NCBI GenBank assembly: GCA_022385805.1
Contig: MU277672.1
Location: 106,012 to 170,011 of the forward strand
Direction: 5' to 3'
DNA length: 64,000 nucleotides
Source: Pilatotrama ljubarskyi
Taxonomy: Eukaryota; Basidiomycota; Agaricomycetes; Polyporales; Polyporaceae
The position numbers were made by a program, and so were the translations under genes. The notes beneath the pieces were generated by a model, which was not told the origin of the DNA, made no database searches, and worked only from the letters and a program-made list of their open reading frames with translations. Of this stretch, positions 28,665-39,864 are shown piece by piece; the stretch's first letter is position 1; the number at the start of each line of letters is the position of its first letter.

Positions 28665-29838
28665 ATGGCGCCCAGGTGCAAGCTCCCGCAGGAGCTGGTT
28701 GATCAGGCCATCGACCACCTCTGGAACGACCGATGTGCCCTGTCGGCGTGTAGCCTGGCGTGCCACGCATGGCTCCCTTCAGCGCGCACCCATCTCTTCC
28801 GCGAGCAACGTCTGACAGGCGCCAAGGACTGTGCCCGCTTCGAGGCACTCCTCGAGAGCGCGCCCGACGTCGCCAGATACGTCCGCAAGCTCGCCATCCA
28901 CGATCCCACAAGCACTGCGTACGCGCAGAACTGGATCAACCGCGTTCCGTCACTCGTGGCGAAACTGCACAGGCTCACCACCCTCGAGCTCATCGGCCTG
29001 CACTACGTCTCGCTCCAGAAGACGTCCCCCGAGACGCTCGCGGCTCTGTCCCGCCTCACCGCCCTCGTCTTCGCGGACGTCTACTTCGACAGCTCCATGG
29101 ACGTGCACGCTCTGCTCTCCGCAGCCTGCAACGTCAGGGACCTGTGCTTCTACCGCGTGTTGTGGCTCAACCCGTCATGCTCCACGTACGGCTCCGTCGC
29201 GCCCCAGAGTCCTCCCCCTCTACGTCGGCTCGTTATTGATTCCTGGGCCTCGTCGGAGATGCTGCGGGAGTGGCTGTTGCCTTCGGCAGAAAGCTTGGAC
29301 GTTCAGACCCTCATGGTCCGGTGGCGCGAGCGAGACTGCATCGATGTCTTGAATCGGCTCTTCAGAGCATGCGGACCTGCGCTTCAGAGTCTGTACATAG
29401 AACTACCAACTACAGTAGACGGTGAGTCCCCGGAGTTGTCATTTCCGGGGCCCATTCGATAAGCTCATCAATCCCCCAGTATCCCTCGAACTACCCAGCC
29501 TACAGCATAACACCAACCTCCGCTCCCTGGAGATAGATGGCCTTGTCATTCCTGGATGCGTGGCGTGGGCGTCAACGCTGCTCGCTCAACTGCGCACGTC
29601 CCAGCTGGAAAAGCTCTCCGTGTCCCTGCTTGTCCTCAGCGCGTCGTCGATATTCTCCTTCGACTGGGACGCTCTAGACTCTGTCCTCTCTCAGCCTGTC
29701 TATGCAGGCACTACCCTTCACATCAACATAAACCTGGCGCTTCACTACAGCAACGACCCGAACGCTGTTAGAGAAGCAGTCACGGGTCGTCTTCCTAGTC
29801 TCTCCGAGAGGGGGAAGCTCTCCGTTCGGTGCACATGA
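28665..29838 (+). CDS. F-box protein (paralogue of 15.2 kb gene)
   Basis: Likely SCF ubiquitin ligase receptor. The F-box (LPQELVDQAIDHLWND, then ACSLACHAWLPSAR) is at residues 6-42, followed by a leucine-rich region without a named domain. Two exons, 28665-29421 and 29480-29838, flank a 58-base phase-1 intron at the same place as in the paralogue at 15158-16413. Both proteins are about 370-395 residues long. The ATG at 28665 aligns with the paralogue's start; an ATG 63 bases upstream is in frame but adds an unrelated leader. Substrates are unknown. Confidence 0.85.
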
Positions 29839-30378
29839 TGTTCATTTCATTTTCGGGATTCGAGTACAAGCGGTTTCGTTGGGGGATCTAGGGGCATTCT
29901 GCGGGAACTCCTTTGGGAATCTGGTATACCATAGACTAACATGTGGGGTTTTCCTGGTTTTCGAAATCTATCTGGGTTTTCATCGGAAGATGCTCGTAGG
30001 AGGCAGGAGCGGGATCCAGTTGAGTCCCCATGGTTATGTGTTCTTTCGCCGCCGTAGTACACAGAGATGCCTAGCTTCAGGGAGTTTGTACGGGGTTGCC
30101 GTTGCGCTGTCGACAATATTGCTTTTATGCTGCGGAGTCGCTGTGAACAAGCAAGCCAAGCTATCCTCGCCCGGATGAGGAGACTTGGCAGTAGAGACCG
30201 AACGGAAGCAGCGCCTGATCCACGTGGCGGCACAGCTGTCCGCTGCCTATTCCGGCGGGTTGATCTACTCAGCCAGTTGGCTCAGTTCTCCTCAGCTCAG
30301 CCACTCACTCAGGCCTCAGGCCTCACTCTCCCCTCTTGCTGCTCACGTCCTCAAGTCCTGCACCACCGATCGCAAGCC
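29839..30378. other. Intergenic, nothing recognised
   Basis: Between the F-box gene stop and the CDC4-type gene start. The region just before the start is rich in CT and CTCAGGC-like short repeats (about 30290-30340), as often seen in fungal 5' untranslated regions. Confidence 0.45.
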
Positions 30379-32996
30379 ATGCTCCCTGCAGACGAAGGAT
30401 ACACAGACGACGACCTGAACAGCCCTCTCAGCGAGCGTTCCCCGTCCGGCGGGCACCATGGTGGCGGAAGTTTGATCGGGACGCGCTCAGTGCGTGAGCG
30501 GGAAGGTGTGCACCCATTTTCCTGCTCTTGCGACCAGTGACTTACCTACTGGAATTGCTGCAGAGCTTGCATACTCCATTTTGGCATCCTTGCCCAGGTC
30601 GAGCCTCGCTGTCCTGCAAGCCAGGATAGCGCCGCTGTTGAAGCTTGACATCGTCGGGGTGAGTCCTTTCCCCCACTCGGACGATGTGGTCTAGCAATCC
30701 CCGGTACTATGCAATCCCGTCGACCTGTTCATGCGCTCAACTGTGAACGTACCCGCCGTTGGGCTCCTGCGGTCATCGGACATGCGGCTCACTGAGTGGC
30801 ATGCTCCCTCTCACATAATGCGCACGTCCCAAGGGTAACTCACCTCTGTAAGCCATTCAGGAGTGACAGCGAAGGTATGGCACCCCCTTACGATAAATGC
30901 ATCGAGGCGTAGTGTATGAAGTGCGCATATACATGAACAGTCGGAAGTGCTTACTGCAAAGCTCTGTTGGTGGCCCCTTGGCGGTCCCTTTCGTCGCGAC
31001 GCCTGCAAGCAGATTTGCTCTGTTTGTGAGCAGAAAGCTCCGCTATCCTCCAGCTTCGGAGGCTTCTTTTTGCAACCGCGTACACTTATGCGTACCGGGG
31101 ATCTCTAGACGCAGTGCTGTTACGGCCGACACTCGCGCTCACCATGAACCCACAGCTCCTGCCCCCAGAGATTGCGCTCCACGTCTTCTCATATCTCCCA
31201 TACCAATCTCTCTTGACCTGTGCGTTGGTCAGCCGGCGGTGGCGGACCCTGGCAGACGATCAGTCCCTCTGGAAGAGCCTTTGCCTCTCGCGGAAGTGGG
31301 AGTGGCGGGTGCCTGCGCAAGCATCCCTTCTAGGGCCCGAGCACACCCGCTCCGAGGAAGTCGATTTGGACGACGAAGGCATGGGCGACGAGGAAGACTC
31401 GTCCGATGACGACACGCCAGCGGACGACTCTGGGTTCGCATCCATGGATGTGGATGTGGACACTCCCCTTCCTTCATCATCATCATCTGCGGTGCTTCCT
31501 GTCGCCGGCCCCTCACATCAAGTGCGATCATCCCGCACGCGCCATTCCGCACCATCGGTTCTCCAATCTCCCGCAGCGACGCCGCATCTGAAGCCGCACT
31601 ACAAACTGCTCCACCAGACACATGTCCACCTCCGCAATAGATTCACGGCCGGCTCTTACACGCTATCGAACCTCCAGACCCGCGGCGCGCCGAACTCGCA
31701 CTCCAACACCATCTATTGTCTTCAGCTGTACACGTACCCTGAGACGGGCACGCAGGTGTTATTCACAGGCTCCAAGGACCGCACGATCCGCGAGTGGGAT
31801 CTGTCGACCGGCTCTGTGATTCGCGTACTGGACGGCGTACACGAGAGCAGTGTCCTAAGCATCTGCGTTTACCGCGGCCTCCTCGCGAGTGCGAGCAGCG
31901 ACAGGCGGGTGGTCGTGTGGGACTTGGCGAAGAACGAGGCCATCAAGGTCATCAGAGATCACGAAGACAGCGTGCTTTGTGTGCGCTTCGATGATCGCAG
32001 GCTGGTCTCTTGCTCGAAGGGTGAATATATCGCGTGCTTCTCGGGGTTCCTCTCCAAGCTGACGAGCCTATTAGACAGGACGGTTAGAACGTACCTTTTC
32101 CCGGATCTCAAACGACAGCACATCCTGAATGCCCACCGCGCGGCTGTGAATGCGGTCGCAATCTCGAACAATCAAATCGTGTCCGTATCCGGGGATCGTT
32201 CTCTGCGCCTGTGGGACGCCGAGACGGGTGCGGTCATACGCACATTTGAGAACCATCACCGCCGAGGGTGCGTCTGCCGAACGCTGCTCGGGGCCGGAAC
32301 AGTATAGCCCGACGCTGATTGTCTTGGGTTGTAGGATCGCATCCGTAGACTTCAGGCATCCGTTCGTGCTGTCAGGTTCATCTGATAAGCACATCCGGCT
32401 GCTCGACGTCTCGACCCTGCAGGGCTGGTCCACATCGCCCTCGGCGGACAATAAACCGCCCGTGGTTGCCGAGCTCGGAAGTGGTGTCGTCTGCGAAGCA
32501 TGCGGAAGCAATACATCTGCGGCGGCTGCTTCGCAGCCACCACCGAGACGTCGCGCTCACGAAGACCTCGTACGGAGCGTGGCGCTGGGTTCCGAGTTTG
32601 TCGTGAGCGGCAGCTATGATTTTACGGTTAAGGTTCGTTGTATCCCAAAACAGACGTCGTGCTAGAAGCCGCGCTAACTTTCAGCAGGTCTGGGACCGCC
32701 AGACTGGCGCGCTCGTAGCAGATTTAGCCGGTGGGCACACTGGCAGAATCTTCTGCGTCGGGTTTGACTACACCAAAGTAGGTGTCCAAAGGCCGCTTTC
32801 ATTATGCCGCTTTCATTATGCTCCTGGTACTGACCATGATGTTCCATAGATCGTATCATGCGGTGAGGACCAGGTACTGCGTAACGTTCACTCTGTCTCC
32901 GCTACTCTGACTGACTGACGCTATTCGCATTGCTTGCAGAGGATATGCATTTGGGACTTCTCGCACGGTATCGATACCTCATTCATCAAATTGTAG
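30379..32996 (+). CDS. CDC4: F-box/WD40 protein, Cdc4 (FBXW7) type
   Basis: Substrate receptor of SCF ubiquitin ligases, recruiting phosphorylated proteins for degradation. Exons 30379-30505, 30564-30658, 31156-32020, 32075-32267, 32335-32632, 32688-32777, 32850-32873 and 32940-32996 sum to 583 codons. A short acidic leader is followed by a helical segment (LAYSILASLPRSSLAVLQAR) that matches the dimerisation D domain before the F-box of Cdc4. The F-box (LLPPEIALHVFSYLPYQSLL) starts at about residue 75. An acidic Ser-rich linker leads to seven WD40-like repeats (for example FTGSKDRTIREWDL, SASSDRRVVVWDL, VSGDRSLRLWDAETG). The third intron is 497 bases, far longer than the rest. An in-frame ATG at 31143 could start a shorter form lacking the D domain. 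Confidence 0.88.
32793..32820. repeat. 14-base tandem duplication in an intron
   Basis: CCGCTTTCATTATG occurs twice in direct succession inside the sixth intron of the CDC4-type gene. It looks like a small local duplication and does not touch the splice sites. Confidence 0.85.
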
Positions 32997-33742
32997 CCAC
33001 CCCGGGTGGGTTGGCGGAGTAGTCTGTTGTACAGCTGTCCTGCAATCCTGTGTCTTTCGCCCGGACATATCCCAGCCCGTACCATAACGCCTCAGATGCA
33101 TTGCTCACCGTGCGATCTCGCTGGCAGGCGGGCGTCAAGATTCAGATTAGAACGGAGGCAGAGCTTCTGCTTCGTCGGACTGATCCCGCGCGCCACGCGC
33201 AAGTTCCCTGCTGTCAGCCTGCGCTGCACGTGCGCCTGTCAGAAGCCAGTATGTGTTTATCTTGGTCTCTGCTTCTTCCAGCGGTGACAAATGTCGCAGA
33301 GCGACTCACCTCGCTCATTCGTCTGTGGCGGACACACCCGGAACTCCGCGGTAATGAGCGCGACATACTGCACGGCCGTACAACGGCTGGCTGGAAGTAC
33401 ACCCGCCATCATGCTCGCACTAGAGACGAACCACCCAATTAATTCCTCACGTCCGCGCAAGTGCTTTGACAGCTCGGCATCCTGTGTGAAGGCGGGGGCA
33501 CAGTAGTTCGAGGCTATGTCCGGTCCCAGCTCTTGCGCTTGCGCCGGACTCGGTACGTCCGCTCGAAGTCCGTATGTCTACGTGCCGTTCACTGCCTGTG
33601 CCGTTCATGTCAGATTTCCTGTCTTTACGCTCCGTATGCCGTCGCGTATTTAAGAGAGATCCGACAGTGTACCCCTCCTCAATCTCCTCACCTTCCCACT
33701 ACCTCTACTCCCCGGTTTCTCCTGCTTTATCTGTACATTGCA
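32997..33742. other. Intergenic, no supported gene
   Basis: Lies upstream of the terpene synthase and probably contains its promoter. The last 100 bases are CT-rich, as in a fungal core promoter or 5' untranslated region. Open frames near 33.05-33.45 kb exist on both strands, but none has a domain. Confidence 0.4.
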
Positions 33743-35346
33743 ATGGCCGCGACTAATACTACCACTTACACTCCTTCATCTCGACCTGACCATTTCATCC
33801 TCCCCGACCTTGCCGGCCACTGTCACTTCCCCCTCACTTACCACCCGAATGGCGACGCCATAGCTGCCGAGTCCGTCAGGTGGCTCGACCAAGGCTGCCC
33901 AGAGCTCTCGCCCAAAGCTCGCACTGCGCTCTACGGCCTCCAGGCGGGCGAGCTCACCGCCTACTGCTACCCATACTGCAGCGATGAGCGGCTGCGCGTC
34001 GTGAGCGACTTCATGAACTACCTCTTTCACCTCGACAACATCTCGGACGGCATGATGCGCCAAGGCACCGAGGAGCTGTCCGACGTCGTCATGAACGCGC
34101 TCTGGTTTCCCGACCGCTACATGCCCACGGGGGGCCAGCCCTCGACCGAAGCGAGCGCGGGCAAGATGGCGCGAGAGTAGGTGGAGTGCTTCACTCTAAG
34201 TGGCAGGGTGCTGACAGCTCGAACAGCTACTGGACACGGTGCATACGAGATGCAAAACCGGGGCCCCAGGCACGCTTCAAGGAGACCCTTGAACTGTTCT
34301 TCGAGGCCGTCAATCAGCAAGCCCGAGATCGTGATGCTGGGATCATTCCCGACCTGGAGTCCTATATCAGTGTGAGTGAGATCCCGTCCCCGGCCTAGGT
34401 AGCCTAATTGACCGGTGCCGCTTGCATAATCCAGGTTCGGCGAGACACGAGCGGCTGCAAGCCAGTGTTTGACCTGATTGAATACGCCATGGATATAGAC
34501 CTTCCTGAGTTCGTTGTGACACATCCGAGCATCAAGGCGCTGAACCAAGGTGCAAACGACCTTGTCACGGTACGCATCCTCGTATTTTTGCACAGTATTG
34601 CAGTACTCACGTAGCCACTTCTTCCCAGTGGAGCAATGTGAGCCCCACTTAGCGCTATGAGAAAGCAGCCCGAATTGACCGCACTTGCTCATGTAGGACA
34701 TCTTCTCGTACAACGTCGAGCAGTCTCGGGGTGACACTCACAACGTGCGTCTGTTTTGACGCAGACTACGATATGCCCCTCCGTTCGTTCCGCTCACCGA
34801 CTCCGCAGATGATCGCCATTATGATGAACCTGCACGGGCTCGACCTGCAGGGCGCAGTCGACTTTGTCGGCGACCTTTGCAAGCAGACCATCGACGCGTT
34901 CGTCGAAAACCGGCAGAACATCCCGTCGTTCGGGCCCGAACTAGACCGCGACGTCGCCATGTACGTCCAGGGTCTCCAGGACTGGATCGTCGGCTCGCTG
35001 CACTGGAGCTTCAAGACGGAGCGCTATTTCGGGAAGGCGGGTGCTGAGATCAAGGAGCACCGTGTCGTAAGGCTTCTCCCGCGTAGGCATCCCGATGCGC
35101 AGATGGTATGTGGCACACCGCGGCCTTCCATGGAACGCTTCTGACACCTGCCTCCTCCAGACGATCCACTGCGAGCCGTCCCGGCCACCTATGGCCTATA
35201 TCGCCACCCCCGAGAAACCAGAGAGTACAACCTCCGTGTTCCATTCCGTCCTGAAATACCTTCCTTTGGTTGCCATTTTCGTACTGGGCGTTCCCTCTCT
35301 CCTGTGCTCCCTCAGCCGTAGATATGCCGGCACTCTCGTTCTTTGA
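33743..35346 (+). CDS. Sesquiterpene-synthase-like terpene cyclase
   Basis: Class I terpene cyclase predicted to ionise and cyclise a prenyl diphosphate (farnesyl diphosphate in most relatives). Seven exons (33743-34176, 34227-34371, 34435-34569, 34629-34637, 34697-34744, 34809-35105, 35161-35346) sum to 418 codons. The first Mg-binding motif is HLDNISDG, a DN..D variant. The second is NDIFSYNVEQSRGD, the NSE triad. WSN just before it is encoded by a 9-base exon. Relatives normally end shortly after the EHRVVRLLP-type segment. Here a further 61-residue exon adds a hydrophobic stretch (YLPLVAIFVLGVPSLLCSL), suggesting a membrane tail. No P450, transferase or regulator gene lies beside it. The product cannot be predicted. 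Confidence 0.88.
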
Positions 35347-36059
35347 CTTTCCTGGATACAGGGATATATTGTGCTCCAGCTAGCTAATTAGATAGAGTTG
35401 TCGCACACGGAGTATACTTATTTGGTCGCTTATTCCGAGCCGTTCACTTACTGTACATTCTTAGTAGCACCCTACTCACCGCTCCCGCAATGTCAGCACG
35501 CGGATGATACTTTGCAGCCCGCTCGCGATACCGCGTGTAATTCTGAAACTATCCGTTATCAAATTGCGAGCACCGCGTAGACGAACGCACGGAACGCATT
35601 ACTATCCTAGGTATCGGGGAGTGTCGGGCACCAAGTACAACTGAAATCCATGACGAGGAGGAACACGAAGGTGCCGTGATCTGACTTGCAGGACGGGAAC
35701 AAATTGCGAGCCAGCCGTGCGCGCACCTGCGTCGCATCGGGATGCAATGCGAGGTTCCTGATGACCTGGAAGTGGCAGATGGATAAATAGTAACCGTCAA
35801 ACCCGTTGGTTTTTGAGCGGTCTGTAGTAGTACAGGTCGTTAGCAAGGTCTTGTTCGACGGTTCACAGGAGAGAAGACGTACCCAAAGCTCAGGAAGGTG
35901 AAAAATCAATAAATACCAGGAAAAGTAAAGAATGACTGCGGTGAGGTCTTGTATGCCGATTGCGCAAGGGAGGGCTAGAGTGAATGATAAGGGATGCCCG
36001 TCGAAAGTCGTCCGTGCTATGTCATGATGGGATTCGTGGACATCCTCGACGTCGGCGGT
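35347..36059. other. Convergent intergenic region
   Basis: Between the terpene synthase stop and the stop of the SH3 gene on the other strand. Only short frames without domains are present. Confidence 0.4.
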
Positions 36060-37124
36060 TTACTGGGTCTTGCCACTCCTGGCAGAAGCGGAGGTGCCTG
36101 TGGACGATGCGCCGCGCTTGTGATGGCCGCGGGGTCGCTCCTTGAGACAGAACCTGGGTACGACGCCACGTTCGCCGCTGCGGCTGCCGAGGCGTTCGAC
36201 CAGGCACCACTCGTCCTCGTACTCCTCCAACATGCGGAGCGTCTCTCCCACCTTGATGGAGAGCTCGTCCGCCAAGGACGGAACGAAGGTATGTTCCACG
36301 AGCATAGTGCGTGGAAGCTTTTGCCCTTTGATGGACGGCTTGGACTTCAGGTTCGCCTGCTGGTCCGTGCCCATGGGAGCGCCCACCCCGAAGGAGGACG
36401 CGCGCCGAGGACTGGGAACAGGCGAAGGGACAGCGGCAGGGACGGCAAGGGTGGAATTGTCGTGAGTTACCGTGACGGTGGGAAGGTTGAGATGCGGGGG
36501 ACGTGGCGAGGATGACGGGGTGCTCGAGGGCGTGTTCGACGCCGTGTAGGTGGGCGGAGGGGACCGCACGTCGCTCGGTGGCGTCTTCACGTCGAGCACG
36601 ACCCCGGTGTCTTTGGCCATGGCCGGAGCGGCGTTGTACGCGGTGATCTGTGGAACCCACCTCCCGTCATCGCGCGTTACGCTCGCGGGCGGCTGCGCCG
36701 GGAAGATGACGAGCACGTCCTGTTTCTCCATGGCCTTCCCCTCTCCGATCGGCCTGATCTTCTCGCTCGGGGCGTAGCTGCCTGTACGGTACTTCTGCGA
36801 CGCAGAGCAGAGCCTGCGGCGCCTCCAGACAACGATTCTCCATGTCACGATGGCTGATGCAAATCATGTCAATTTCTGCTAGCTTGGAACTATTCCTAGA
36901 CTACACTCACCCAAAATCAAGACACCGAGGATCACGAAAAACGCCGTCAACACCTTGACAGAGGTCGGCAGAGGATTCACAATTTGGTGGCCGTCACTAG
37001 ACGTTGTTACGTCTGCTCTGGGTGCGACATTCCGTGCAACGTCTGCTTGGTGGGCTTCACGGTTCTGGAGATCTCTGCGCAAGTGTGCGCGGGCGTGTAG
37101 GTGTCTGAGGTCGATGATAGCCAT
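36060..37124 (-). CDS. Single-span membrane protein with C-terminal SH3 domain
   Basis: Two exons (36911-37124, 36853-36060) sum to 336 codons. A roughly 50-residue N-terminal segment is followed by one membrane span (VKVLTAFFVILGVLILGA), then a basic stop-transfer patch (WRRRR). A proline/serine-rich linker of about 160 residues follows. An SH3 domain lies near residues 255-310 (VEHTFVPSLADELSIKVGE, DEWCLVE, GVVPRFC), and the tail is short and basic. The span-linker-SH3 order resembles yeast Fus1, a cell-fusion protein, but the extracellular part is much shorter, so orthology is not claimed. The SH3 would face the cytosol and recruit proline-rich partners. The start ATG at 37124 precedes the only plausible coding exon. 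Confidence 0.75.
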
Positions 37125-37766
37125 TAATACAGAACAGAGAAGAAATGAACGAAAGGGCCCAGGAGGAGAAAGAGAAAGGAAGGAAGGGAGAAGGGAAATG
37201 CGGCCGCTCAAGGGCCGCAGGTGCTATATGTGAGCGTGTGCCCATCACCTCTTGTTGAAGGCTGTCCAGCGTCCCATCAACGTCCGCCATCTACCCTTAG
37301 GACAGGATCCTGAGGTTCTCAACAGGCCCGAGCATTTGTTTGTTTCACTCACACACTTGATCGAGGCGACCAGCGGACCCCAGACACTACATGGGCATCA
37401 ATATCTGCACCTGAAACCCTGATAAATTATCTGCAAGGCGAGGCGCCAAACCTCCGCTCACTGCAGTAAGTGCGTCTCTATGCCGACCAACCACTGCAGC
37501 TAGTTACAAAATGATGGCACAGCAGTTGATGTAACACGCACTATCCGGGGTCGTCCACCTGCGGACCGTACCTGAGGCCGCCATCGCACACACCTGGACC
37601 GTCCCTCATCCCGCCCAAATCTTCCGGACGCGGCATCCAAAAGGCGTCCAGATCCCGGGAAGGGGTGGCTGGCGCTGTCCTGATTGGACGACCAAGGAGG
37701 TGATGTATGACGTCCGATACATGTGCAGTCACGCTGCGGTGGCCACCCGTTCGAGCGCCAGACCTG
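37125..37766. other. Intergenic, nothing recognised
   Basis: Between the SH3 gene start and the stop of the ankyrin/AAA+ gene, both minus strand. It should contain the SH3 gene promoter. No gene supported. Confidence 0.45.
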
Positions 37767-39766
37767 TCAAATCGTGTCGAGCAACTGCGATGAGACCGCG
37801 CGGTAGAGCGATCTCGCGCCCTCGGATGGGATGTACGAGTTCAACGAGGTCCGCACGATCAGGTCGCGGGTCGCAGGCGGCATGGTCCTGACCGCTTCCC
37901 CGGCGAGCGCATACAGCGCCTCGGCAGCGATCGCAAGCTTCTCGTCGGTGGTGAACGCAACGAAAGGCAATACGACTGTGACACGAGACAGAAGGGATGC
38001 CTAAATCACGGCGATCAGCCGTGGCGTTCCAAGGTAGCTGCTGCGTACTCACTCCCAACCGTTCCGAGACCCGCGGTCGGAGGAGCGCCATGAGGTCGAT
38101 ATATTCCTCTCGGGACAGCTGTGTCTCGGGGGCAGGGCGGTTGTCTTGATGCTCAAACACGAGATCATGGCCGATGTTGGATGTGCCGAGCCATATCACC
38201 TTCGAGACATCAACATGCCGGTGCCCAGCCTCAAAAGAGCAGCGGCCTGCGGCGAAGGTCAGCACACGGCTCCCCTTCACTCCCGACCGAGGACTACCCA
38301 CCATACTCCCAGGGCATGAGGAGCGAAGAGAGAATCTTCTCGTCCTGCGCCTTCTCGATCTCCTATACGGCCCGCTGTCAGCCACTCGTCGTCAATCACA
38401 GTGAGCAGGTACGAACATCGAGGACCACAACGCAACGCCTTCCCTCGTTCTCCATCAAGAAATCTTTGAGGGAACGGTCGGAGGGCTCCTGCTGCGCCAG
38501 TGAGTATGGCTCAGAATGCGGTAGAACAACGGGCGCACCTCATGAGGATCGATGGAGTGGCTTCTCCAGATGTCCCGGGTGTTCTGCAGAGTTGTCACAT
38601 TGACCGTATGCGTAGGTACGTCCAGAAGTGATCCGACTGCGTGTGGCGTCGATCAGCCAGGCGTGCATCATCCTGATAATCACACTCACACTTCCGCGCG
38701 AGTAGGCTCTTTCCATGTCCGCTGGGTCCTGTTTAACATCACTCAGTTCGTCTATGTGCATTGACACTCGACAGTGCATGACGTACCACACAGCAGTACG
38801 ACAGTCGGTGCCATGCTGGGCATGCTCAGTACGCGGAAGAGCTGCTCTATGACGCGGTCCTGTCCGATAAGATCGTACCGGACACGCGTCAGAGGACGGA
38901 AGAAGGACCGATGGATTAGAGCGGAGGCCCGGCGAGTCTGCGGTGAGTTAGCACGCTCGATGTAGTATCTAACAAGAGCATTCCGTCAGTCCACTCTGCA
39001 CGTCTTCAAATCGAGATACGATCCGCGTCACGCACCGAGTCGCCGGGTCAGCATCCTCCAACAGCTTCGACATAGGGCGAGACCCCTTCTGTGACGACCG
39101 CTCCGCATCCTCGTCCTCCTCAGCGTCTCGAAGTGCGGACGCATCAGCGCCATACGCAAGGAGGAGCTTGACCATCGCCATCTTGTTCTTCAGCTGATTG
39201 TTCGCTAGCGTGAACGCCAGCGCAGATTGCGGTCCGACGTCGTCGTTCGGACGCGCCTCACCGCTTTCGAGCACGCGTCGCACCTCCTCGACATCGTCGC
39301 TAGCCAGCGCAAAGAGGAGTGTCGGTCGAGGGGTTGCGATGGCGTGGACGGGCGTGAGCAGTATGGACTCAGGTCGAGGCTGAGTGGCGGACAATGACGA
39401 GACCGGCCGACGGATTGTTTCGTCGAAGCGATCGGCCGCGTCGTACTGGTCGAACTCGTCTTCTCGGCCCTCATCGATGGGCTCGGAGAGTCGGCTCTCC
39501 GAGCGAGCATACTGCTCAGAGAGGTAAGACAAGCGATGGGAGGGCTGGACAAGGAGTGATCTGCGCTTGGAGAAGCGCTGCTGCCACGAGGGCGGGCGGG
39601 AGACAGGTGCGGATGCAGGTTGTGAATGCGAGATAACAGGAGTGATATGCAAAGGAGAGTCAAGCTGGGTAGTCGATCCGTGGGTATTGCGTATGCGAGG
39701 AGGTATGTGGCCAGAACGTGGAGACGAGAGCTGGAACAGATGTCGTGAGCGATTGCATAGAAGCAA
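37767..39766 (-). CDS. Ankyrin-repeat plus ClpB-type AAA+ ATPase
   Basis: Probable protein disaggregase or unfoldase. Eight exons (39036-39766, 38787-38968, 38690-38728, 38539-38636, 38417-38491, 38302-38362, 38053-38246, 37767-38000) sum to 538 codons. The N terminus is basic and Ser-rich (MLLCNRSRHLFQLSSPRSG) and may be a mitochondrial presequence. Two ankyrin-like units lie near residues 145-215. One AAA+ module follows: RYDLIGQDRVIEQLF, Walker A GPSGHGKS across an intron, Walker B VVVLDEIEK, sensor 1 WLGTSNIG and the Arg finger in LLRPRVSERLG. A ClpB-type C-terminal subdomain ends LLDTI. One ankyrin region plus a single ClpB-like module is the arrangement of animal Skd3/CLPB. A start further upstream cannot be excluded. 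Confidence 0.85.
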
Positions 39767-39864
39767 GTGATACTATGCGTACCAATCTATTATTAGATAA
39801 TGAGTACTCTGATGATACAGTTGGTGAGGATGGAGTATATGCTGAGCAGTATGGTCAGTAATGT

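Noticed and set aside
33743..35346. A terpene biosynthetic gene cluster.
   Set aside because: The neighbours are CDC4, an SH3 membrane protein and an AAA+ protein. No P450, oxidoreductase, transferase, transporter or regulator typical of such a cluster is adjacent.
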